The notes beneath the pieces are model-generated. The model made no database searches, was not told the DNA's origin, and saw only the letters and a program-made list of their open reading frames with translations. Below are positions 20,056 to 25,324 of a stretch of 25,324 nt of DNA, piece by piece. The stretch's first letter is position 1. Every line of letters begins with the position of its first letter. A program made the position numbers and the translations under genes. Location: IMG/VR virus record IMGVR_UViG_3300017969_000128, positions 1 through 25,324 of that record; one strand, written 5' to 3'. The DNA comes from a virus.

Positions 20056-20523
20056 ATGGCATTTAAACTAGGAAATAGATCAAAACAAAAACTCGAAGGT
20101 GTGCATCCAGATATGGTGGCTGTTGTTGAACGTGCCATTGAACTTACAAAAGTAGATTTTGGTGTCACTTATGGTGTACGTACTGTAGAAGAACAAGAAA
20201 AGCTTGTGGCTTCAGGTCGTTCACAAACAATGAAATCAAAACATTTGATTCAAGATACAGGCTATTCACACGCTGTTGATGTTGTAGCATATGACGGTGG
20301 AGATGTCGTATGGGAAATTAATGTGTATGATGATATTTGTGATGCATTTAAAGAAGCCGCAATTGAACATGGTGTGGCAATTAAATGGGGCGCAGCATGG
20401 TCTGAAGGTGATATTCGTACCTATGAAGGCACTGCTGAAGATGCAATGAATAATTACATTGACTTGCGTCGTTCACAAGGCCGTCGTCCATTTATTGATG
20501 GTCCGCATTTCGAACTAATGTAA
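20056..20523 (+). CDS. M15-type peptidase endolysin
   Basis: A 155-residue enzyme resembling M15 (VanY/T5-type) L-alanyl-D-glutamate or D-Ala-D-Ala peptidases that cut peptidoglycan peptides. H63 (SKH), D75 (SHAVDVV) and H151 (GPHFEL) fit the three zinc ligands; YGVRTVEEQEKL (39-50) is the family's conserved R-T-x-x-x-Q segment. Compared with the common SxHxxGxAxD spacing, there is a small insertion (LIQDTGYS) between the first ligand and the Asp. There is no signal peptide, so it would need a holin to reach the wall. An AGGAG precedes the ATG. It pairs with the spanins at 13313-14012 for lysis. Confidence 0.88.
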   Translation: MAFKLGNRSKQKLEGVHPDMVAVVERAIELTKVDFGVTYGVRTVEEQEKLVASGRSQTMKSKHLIQDTGYSHAVDVVAYDGGDVVWEINVYDDICDAFKEAAIEHGVAIKWGAAWSEGDIRTYEGTAEDAMNNYIDLRRSQGRRPFIDGPHFELM

Positions 20524-20531
20524 AGGTTAAC

Positions 20532-20666
20532 ATGGCTAAGTTTCGTCGATTCGATCCTCGTAACAAAAAGAAAAATAGAAATAAAAAGCTTTCAAAAGAA
20601 AAAGAATTTAAAGCTTTAAAACATGTAAAAAAGGGTGTACATTCGAAAGAATACGTGTTAGAATAA
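20532..20666 (+). CDS. basic micro-protein (44 aa)
   Basis: Forty-four residues: MAKFRRFDPRNKKKNRNKKL, then SKEKEFKALKHVKKGVHSKE and a short end. Over a third is Lys or Arg, like small phage proteins that bind nucleic acid or ribosomal RNA. It fills the gap between the endolysin and nuclease genes (8 bases after one, 4 before the other), has a weak AAAGG, and stops at a clean TAA. Not recognised; real by fit, composition and spacing. Confidence 0.6.
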   Translation: MAKFRRFDPRNKKKNRNKKLSKEKEFKALKHVKKGVHSKEYVLE

Positions 20667-20670
20667 TATT

Positions 20671-21348
20671 ATGAATTTTATACATGAAAAAATTGATCTT
20701 GGTTATGAAACTTTAGTAAGAGAAGACGGAGAAAAACGTCGGTATTTAACGCCTGATGGTACACCGTATCCAAGCGTTACAACCGTAACTTCTATTCTCA
20801 ACGAAGAAAAGATCGCTAAATGGCGAGCTAAAGTAGGCGAAGAAGAAGCCAATAAGATCGGACACCGTGCTGCAACTCGCGGCACGGCTGTCCATACTCT
20901 CATCGAAAAATATCTACAAAACGATCCAGATTATGCAGAAGATGTATTACCACATGTAATGCAAAGTCTGACAAATCTAAAACCCATTCTCGATAAACGT
21001 ATGAATAAAATCTACGAGCAAGAAGTTCCACTATACAGTGATTATCTTAAGCTTGCTGGTACTTGTGATTGCGCTTGTATGTTTGATGGAGTCAATAGTA
21101 TTGTAGATTTTAAAACATCTCGATTCCCTAAAAAGAAATCAATGCTTGATCATTATTTTATTCAGGCTTGTGCATATTCTATTATGTGGGAAGAACGTAC
21201 TGGTATGGCAATGCCTAATCTAGTAATTGTTATGGACGTTGATAACGGTCGTGCTCTGACATATAAAGAGCATCGTGATAATTGGACCGATAAGCTTAAT
21301 GAGACAATAGAACTTTATTACAAAAGGCAACGTCAAAAAGTCATATAA
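20671..21348 (+). CDS. PD-(D/E)XK nuclease (Cas4/RecB-like)
   Basis: A 225-residue nuclease of the PD-(D/E)XK superfamily. GTAVHTLIEKYL (71-82) is the RecB-type motif; AGTCDCACMFDG (129-140, D133) and IVDFKTSR (144-151, D146-x-K148) form the metal-binding core, with QACAYSIMWEE (165-175) as the downstream Q-x3-Y motif. It likely trims or degrades DNA ends during recombination or host-DNA breakdown. The N-terminus has YLTPDGTPYPSVTTVTSILN. No coiled-coil or helicase part, so it is a stand-alone nuclease. No clear ribosome site before the ATG. Confidence 0.88.
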   Translation: MNFIHEKIDLGYETLVREDGEKRRYLTPDGTPYPSVTTVTSILNEEKIAKWRAKVGEEEANKIGHRAATRGTAVHTLIEKYLQNDPDYAEDVLPHVMQSLTNLKPILDKRMNKIYEQEVPLYSDYLKLAGTCDCACMFDGVNSIVDFKTSRFPKKKSMLDHYFIQACAYSIMWEERTGMAMPNLVIVMDVDNGRALTYKEHRDNWTDKLNETIELYYKRQRQKVI

Positions 21349-21363
21349 TTTTTCACTTTTTTG

Positions 21364-21392
21364 TGTACATTTCATTTGAAATATGGTAGTAT
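21364..21392 (+). promoter_or_regulatory. promoter of the TGTACA class (copy 4)
   Basis: TGTACA (21364-21369), 17 bases, TAGTAT (21387-21392), again with TGG before the -10, so the signature TGGTAGTATA is present. A start about 7 bases later gives a leader of only about 15 bases before ATG 21413, including AAAGGA. It opens the HAD/glycan gene run. Confidence 0.68.
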
Positions 21393-21412
21393 ACATTATG
21401 AAAGGAAATTAT

Positions 21413-22015
21413 ATGAAAGACTTAAATAATCTAGATAAAGTAATCTTAACTGACTGTGATGGCGTTCTCATGAATTGGGAATACGCCATGAATGTATGGA
21501 TGCAATCTCAAGGATATAAGATTGTTGAAAACGGTCAAGAGCATTACGATATGGGTGACCGTTATGGTTTAGATAATGCATTGAAACAACGACTAGTTCG
21601 TCAATTCAATGAATCAGCCGCAATGGGATTTTTGCCTCCTCTTCGTGATGCTATGTATTATGTTGATCTCTTACATCGTAAGCATGGTTATACATTCCAC
21701 ATGATTACATCTCTATCAAAAGATGAGCATGCTCAAAAGCTACGTATTCAAAATACTCAAAAGCTATTTGGTGAAACTGCATTTACTAAATTTATCTTTG
21801 CCGATACTGGTGCTGATAAAGATGATGTATTAGCTCCGTATATTGGTAGTGGTCTTATTTGGATTGAAGATAAGTTTGAAAACGCTGAGCTTGGAGATCG
21901 TTATGGTCTTGAGTCAATTATGGTTGAACATGCTCACAATATGAATAATGACAAGTTTCCAACCTTTGCTAAATGGAGTGAAATCTATGAGTACATCACT
22001 GGCGAATCTGCTTAA
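21413..22015 (+). CDS. HAD-superfamily hydrolase-like protein
   Basis: Start chosen at ATG 21413 (6 bases after AAAGGA); the in-frame ATGs at 21383 and 21398 lie in or too close to the promoter. The 200-residue product has VILTDCDGVLMNWEYA (10-25), the HAD motif I (DxD: D14, D16), and later HMITSLSKDEHAQKL (motif II-like TSLS) and GLIWIEDKFENAEL (motif IV-like acidic pair). The cap is small. Substrate not readable; in phages such enzymes are usually 5'-nucleotidases or phosphatases. It opens the run that leads to the glycan-modification genes. Confidence 0.82.
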   Translation: MKDLNNLDKVILTDCDGVLMNWEYAMNVWMQSQGYKIVENGQEHYDMGDRYGLDNALKQRLVRQFNESAAMGFLPPLRDAMYYVDLLHRKHGYTFHMITSLSKDEHAQKLRIQNTQKLFGETAFTKFIFADTGADKDDVLAPYIGSGLIWIEDKFENAELGDRYGLESIMVEHAHNMNNDKFPTFAKWSEIYEYITGESA

Positions 22016-22247
22016 TCTTCGAAGTGAATATGAAGAAATTATTCGACGTTATCGCATTCCAGATGAATATAAGAATGGATGTATAGATAGTCTGGTATGG
22101 TTTAAAGAACACGGTAAAGGATCTAACCGATTACGTAGTCGTTATAGTCGTGCTATTGAAATTGCTGATATTATTTTAGAAGAATATGGACATGAAAAAA
22201 AGAGTCATATATCAGGTTTATGTGGGAAAGCGTTCCCGTCTTTATGA
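21987..22247 (+). CDS. small hypothetical protein (86 aa)
   Basis: Start at ATG 21987 with GGAG eight bases before it; the upstream open stretch is in the HAD gene. The 86 residues are MSTSLANLLNLRSEYEEIIR, RYRIPDEYKNGCIDSLVWFK, then a basic stretch and SRAIEIADIILEEYGHEKKS. The first ~69 residues look like three short helices; the last residues overlap the next gene by 56 bases in another frame. Not recognised. The helical basic build could fit a small regulator or nucleic-acid-binding protein. Confidence 0.6.
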   Translation: MSTSLANLLNLRSEYEEIIRRYRIPDEYKNGCIDSLVWFKEHGKGSNRLRSRYSRAIEIADIILEEYGHEKKSHISGLCGKAFPSL

Positions 22248-22992
22248 TCATTGCGTTGAATCCGTAAAAGATTATTGTAAAGCACATAACATTGAACATG
22301 TAGTTCAAAAACAACCAATCCTTCGTATCAAACCAGATGTCTTTGCTACAAATCGTAGTAAAGAATCTTATGAAAAACATGGCGGGTTTCTTCCAATCTT
22401 TGAGAAGGAAAACGCTTTCACATATCTAAAAACTAACGATCAAGTAGCAATTATCGATGCTGATATTTGGATTCGTCCAGGTGCTTCTAATATATTTGAT
22501 AAGGTACCAGAAGAATTTGATTTTGGCGGAGTCTTAGAACGCGATATGCCTTGCACTCCACAATACCTACGTAAGATTGCAAACTACTCACGTATGCAAT
22601 ATGGCGCGTCTCCTATCAATAAACTATTTGATTGGAAGCATCCAAGCGGAGCTGGCGCAGACTTTTATAATATGGGAATGATGGTATTAAATAAAGGCTT
22701 TGAGAAATATCTCAGAGGTCAAACACCTATGCAATTTCTTATGCGACCTGAATTTAAACCATTTATTGATGGAATGGGGAATTGGAAATGGTCAACAGAT
22801 CAAACATTACTCAATGTATTTGTAAAAGAAAGCGGAATGAAAGTAAAGAATCTAACATATCATTGGAATGGTTTATTTACTGGAATTGAAATGAATCGAA
22901 TTCCTGAATGTAATTTCGTACACTTCTTTTTAAAAGATAAACTTCCTGCACGTGGCGAAAATGTAGAGGAACTTATGACATATGTTAATTGA
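22192..22992 (+). CDS. glycosyltransferase (GT-A type, DxD)
   Basis: Start at ATG 22192 (MKKRVIYQVYVGKR), with ATG 22186 also possible. The 266-residue enzyme has AIIDADIWIRPGASNIFDKV, where D89-A-D91 is the DxD that binds a metal and the sugar nucleotide, and KWSTDQTLLNVF as an acidic D-Q pair typical of acceptor-side GT-A domains. The Trp/His-rich end (TYHWNGLFTG) is consistent with a sugar-binding site. Donor and acceptor unknown. It leads the sulfotransferase/methyltransferase cassette, with an 11-base overlap to the next gene, so these may build one product. Confidence 0.82.
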   Translation: MKKRVIYQVYVGKRSRLYDHCVESVKDYCKAHNIEHVVQKQPILRIKPDVFATNRSKESYEKHGGFLPIFEKENAFTYLKTNDQVAIIDADIWIRPGASNIFDKVPEEFDFGGVLERDMPCTPQYLRKIANYSRMQYGASPINKLFDWKHPSGAGADFYNMGMMVLNKGFEKYLRGQTPMQFLMRPEFKPFIDGMGNWKWSTDQTLLNVFVKESGMKVKNLTYHWNGLFTGIEMNRIPECNFVHFFLKDKLPARGENVEELMTYVN

Positions 22993-23668
22993 TAAAGCAA
23001 TCTTTGTACATATTCCGAAAAATGCAGGAATGACTATTCGTCATAGTCCATTTCTAAAAGATAAAATTATTGTGAATACTGCCCAAACTCATAAAAGCCG
23101 AGAATACACTCAACAGCTTTTAGATAAAATGGCAATGACAGGAGATCATCATGGAATTGAACACGCTCGTTGGAGAGACCTTAGCCCAGACTATACATCC
23201 CGTTATCGCGCTTTTGCTGTGGTTCGTAATCCTTGGGATCGGGTCGTTAGTCGTTACTTTTTTGCAAAGAAAGTTATCGAAGTTGAAAAGAAAATGGACC
23301 CATCATATGCAGACGTTTCTAGCTTTGATGCCTTTTTAGAAGAACGACATAAATGGGGAAATGAATCATTTATGTGGCATAGAGCTGTACGTGGTTGGTA
23401 TCCAGCATTCGATCATGTAAGTGATGAGCAAGGTAATGTTAAATGTGATATATTACGCTTTGAATTTTTAAATCAAGATCTTATGGAATATTTTAAAATT
23501 CCAACTATGTCTCGTGCACGTAATGTTACTGCTTTAAATCCTGGGAATTATTTAGATTTATATACAAAAGAAACTAAACAAATTGTAGCAGATTGGTATG
23601 CTAAAGATATTGAGCACTGGGGTTATGAATTTGGATATGGTCCTACTAAAAATTGTTGGGCGTCATGA
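22982..23668 (+). CDS. sulfotransferase (PAPS-type)
   Basis: A 228-residue member of the sulfotransferase 2-like family. FVHIPKNAGMTIRHS (8-22) is the 5'-phosphosulfate loop that binds the PAPS sulfate donor; AVVRNPWDRVVSRYFF (79-94) is the 3'-phosphate-binding RNPxxRxxS motif; GDHHGIEHAR (54-63) offers a catalytic His or Glu. Such enzymes move sulfate to hydroxyl or amino groups of sugars. The host must supply PAPS. In a phage this points to sulfated glycans on host or virion. It overlaps the gene after it by 4 bases (ATGA). Confidence 0.87.
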   Translation: MLIDKAIFVHIPKNAGMTIRHSPFLKDKIIVNTAQTHKSREYTQQLLDKMAMTGDHHGIEHARWRDLSPDYTSRYRAFAVVRNPWDRVVSRYFFAKKVIEVEKKMDPSYADVSSFDAFLEERHKWGNESFMWHRAVRGWYPAFDHVSDEQGNVKCDILRFEFLNQDLMEYFKIPTMSRARNVTALNPGNYLDLYTKETKQIVADWYAKDIEHWGYEFGYGPTKNCWAS

Positions 23669-24234
23669 TACGATTAAAGAAAACTGATTTTAGAGATTTA
23701 CAAGAATTTTATGACTCTATTAGGTGGTGCCATGAAAATGCGCATGGAAAAGATTATACAGCTCAACATGATGTAATTAAATTAAAAGCTTCTGAATGCC
23801 AAACTTATCGTGAATTAGGTATTATGCAAGGAGCAACGGCAGCTGCAGCAGCTTTAGCTGGATATGAAAAACTTCATTTAATTGATATAGACATTAAATC
23901 ATTTTTACCATTTAAAAGTTATTTTTCAGAAGCTAATATTAATTTTAAATTAGAAAATAAATCATCTATATCGTTTAATACAGATCAATTAGAAAAAGTC
24001 GATTTTCTTTTAATTGATTCTTTACATCTAGCTGATCATTTAAGAAAAGAATTATCTATTCATGCTTCTCGAGTAAACAAATATATATTATTTCATGATA
24101 CATTCGTAAAAAAAGAATTACAGCGTGTAATTGATAAATTCGTAAAAGCTAATTATAGAGAATGGACTTTAGTTGAATATTATCAAAAAAATGTTGGTTA
24201 TACATTAATTAAAAGGATTGGAAATGCTGGGTGA
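23665..24234 (+). CDS. methyltransferase-like protein (class I fold)
   Basis: Start at ATG 23665, in ATGA overlap with the sulfotransferase stop; an upstream TTG frame is rejected. The 189-residue chain has YRELGIMQGATAAAAALAGY (48-67), a motif-I-like E-x-G-x3-G SAM loop, LHLIDIDIKSF (70-80, acidic residue that can hold the ribose) and VDFLLIDSLH (112-121, motif-IV-like D). ILFHDTF (about 145-151) is also typical. Not a full match, so substrate and activity are open; methyltransferase 24-type domains in glycan clusters are the closest analogy. It overlaps the next gene by 11 bases. Confidence 0.7.
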   Translation: MIRLKKTDFRDLQEFYDSIRWCHENAHGKDYTAQHDVIKLKASECQTYRELGIMQGATAAAAALAGYEKLHLIDIDIKSFLPFKSYFSEANINFKLENKSSISFNTDQLEKVDFLLIDSLHLADHLRKELSIHASRVNKYILFHDTFVKKELQRVIDKFVKANYREWTLVEYYQKNVGYTLIKRIGNAG

Positions 24235-24844
24235 TTTGTTTAATAAGTATGGGTGCGATAAAACTAAAAAGCACAAGTATGATAAAATTTATGAACCTGC
24301 TTTAGAAAAATATCGCGATAAAGAAATTAATATTCTAGAAATCGGTGTTTTTAATGGACATAGTACTGAGGCTTTTCATGAGTATTTGCCAAAAGCAAAT
24401 CTATATGGTCTAGATATTTTTGTTCGAACAAAAGCAGAAGATTTACCGTGTTATCAAAAAGATCGTACACATTTTTTAAAAGCAAGTAGCATTGAACCTT
24501 CAGTAAAAACTCAGCTTATGAAAAAGTTTGGTGATGTAAAGTTTGACTTTATCATTGATGATGGTATGCATACACCTCTTGCAAATAAACTTACATTTCG
24601 ATATTTGTCGCCATTCCTAAAAGAAGGTGGCACATTCTTTATTGAAGATGTGTTTCCTCTTGAATCAATGACACTAAAAGAACTTGAACATCCTTGGCTA
24701 CAACGACATCCTGACAGGTACAATGCTCTAGAAAATAATATGTTTTTGGCTGAAATCGAAAAATCTGGTATGACTATTAAGCGTCACGATAATCGCAAAT
24801 TAACAGGAGAACCAGATAGCTACATTATCGAGTTAACAAAATGA
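24224..24844 (+). CDS. methyltransferase-like protein, class I SAM-binding
   Basis: Start at ATG 24224, behind AAGG and inside the end of the previous gene. The 206-residue protein carries INILEIGVFNGHSTEAFHEY (35-54), a clear motif I (E-I-G-x-x-x-G), YGLDIF (61-66, acidic ribose ligand) and FDFIIDDGMHTPLANK (108-123), then GGTFFIEDVFPLES. The layout is that of the class I methyltransferases found in macrolide, sugar and surface-glycan clusters. A sugar or glycan methyl group is the likely product, by context. It overlaps the truncated glycosyltransferase gene by four bases (ATGA). Confidence 0.82.
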   Translation: MLGDLFNKYGCDKTKKHKYDKIYEPALEKYRDKEINILEIGVFNGHSTEAFHEYLPKANLYGLDIFVRTKAEDLPCYQKDRTHFLKASSIEPSVKTQLMKKFGDVKFDFIIDDGMHTPLANKLTFRYLSPFLKEGGTFFIEDVFPLESMTLKELEHPWLQRHPDRYNALENNMFLAEIEKSGMTIKRHDNRKLTGEPDSYIIELTK

Positions 24845-25324
24845 AAGCATTTGCAATCACACTAGATGGTAATATGACATCAGAAGCGGCGACTGAAGAA
24901 CTAATTCGGTCGTCGCATCACGTTGGAAATGATTTTGTTGTGGTTCCCTTTCATGCTGTCAGGCCCGAGAATGCTGAAAAAGATTTGCGCGCAGAAGGTT
25001 TAACTTGGACTTATCCTTGGGCCCAACCAAAAATTGATCTAGCTTCTGGACTTACATTATCTCCATATCGAACTGCTGATAAAAGAAAACGTATTGGTTG
25101 TTTCATGAGTCATTATAAATTGTGGCAAGAATGTGAGAAATTACAAGAAGATATTTTGATTTTAGAACATGATGCACTGTTTACAAATAAGTTAGAATAT
25201 GATATAATGGATAATAATTATGGAATAATTGGTATTAATGATCCTCGCGGAGCAACTCGTAAGTCAATGTTATATCATACGATGATACAAGAAAGTCGAT
25301 ACGCAATACAACCTGTACCTCGTA
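24841..25324 (+). CDS. GT25-like glycosyltransferase (partial, cut at window end)
   Basis: Opens at ATG 24841 with ATGA overlap and stays open to the end of the window (161 codons). MKAFAITLDGNMTSEAATEE is followed by SPYRTADKRKRIGCFMSHYK and LWQECEKLQEDILILEHDAL (about 80-118), which is the RIGCxxSHxxLW...ILEDDA pattern of LPS glycosyltransferase family 25; here the usual acidic pair is H-D (LEHDAL), as in some phage members. It adds a hexose to LPS or a related glycan. The sixth gene of the cassette; the rest continues beyond the window. Confidence 0.82.
   Translation, partial: MKAFAITLDGNMTSEAATEELIRSSHHVGNDFVVVPFHAVRPENAEKDLRAEGLTWTYPWAQPKIDLASGLTLSPYRTADKRKRIGCFMSHYKLWQECEKLQEDILILEHDALFTNKLEYDIMDNNYGIIGINDPRGATRKSMLYHTMIQESRYAIQPVPR

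Noticed and set aside
1-25324. tRNA genes, CRISPR arrays, insertion sequences or an integrase
   Set aside because: I saw no cloverleaf-like tRNA segments, no regularly spaced repeat arrays, no transposase frames and no terminal inverted repeats. The intergenic stretches are all short and are accounted for by promoters, dyads or AT-rich leaders.

Overview
This window looks like the genome of a large, tailed, T4-like marine myovirus infecting a Gram-negative bacterium. All supported genes lie on the + strand. They are packed with 1-14 base overlaps (TAATG, ATGA), and the DNA is AT-rich by eye. The phage assignment rests on a long block of small conserved T4-like virion-associated genes, a Rz/Rz1-type spanin pair, an M15 endolysin, PhoH, and exact matches to the T4 late promoter TATAAATA. 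A two-membrane (Gram-negative) host follows from the spanin pair. The host genus cannot be read from this sequence, and most family names come from memory of related marine phages, not from a search.

Layout. (1) 1-1927: the tail of an upstream gene, a DUF932 protein, a tiny hydrophobic peptide, and two small genes that each have a promoter of the same design; the block closes with a strong terminator. (2) 1975-14012: starts with a late-type promoter and carries about twenty structural or capsid/tail-associated genes. These include a protein with a KxDG nucleotidyltransferase motif, a HIGH-type nucleotidylyltransferase fusion, basic proteins with repeated VDE(L/V/I)S modules, an EF-hand protein, Cys-cluster proteins, small fibre-like proteins and the spanins. 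(3) 14075-17550: a promoter-driven class II (B12-dependent) ribonucleotide reductase, a zinc-ribbon micro-protein, a GIY-YIG nuclease with an internal hairpin, and a conserved DUF6433 gene behind a second late-type promoter. (4) 17562-21348: a promoter embedded in inverted repeats, conserved phage proteins, two short FmdB-like proteins, PhoH, endolysin and a PD-(D/E)XK nuclease. (5) 21364-25324 (window edge): a promoter, an HAD protein, then an overlapping cassette of glycosyltransferase, sulfotransferase, two methyltransferase-like proteins and a truncated GT25-like glycosyltransferase.

How it fits together. The reductase, PhoH, HAD protein and PD-(D/E)XK nuclease fit nucleotide and DNA metabolism. 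The central block fits virion assembly. Endolysin and spanins provide lysis. The last cassette looks like a surface-glycan or virion-glycan modification pathway. Two promoter classes are visible: TGTACA-17-TA(G/T)(T/A)AT-like elements, probably early or middle, and TATAAATA late-type elements.

The points most worth checking are the in-frame TAA that splits the KxDG protein, the promoter inside nested inverted repeats at 17562-17624, the repeated promoter family, the sulfotransferase/glycosyltransferase cassette, and several unlisted micro-genes.
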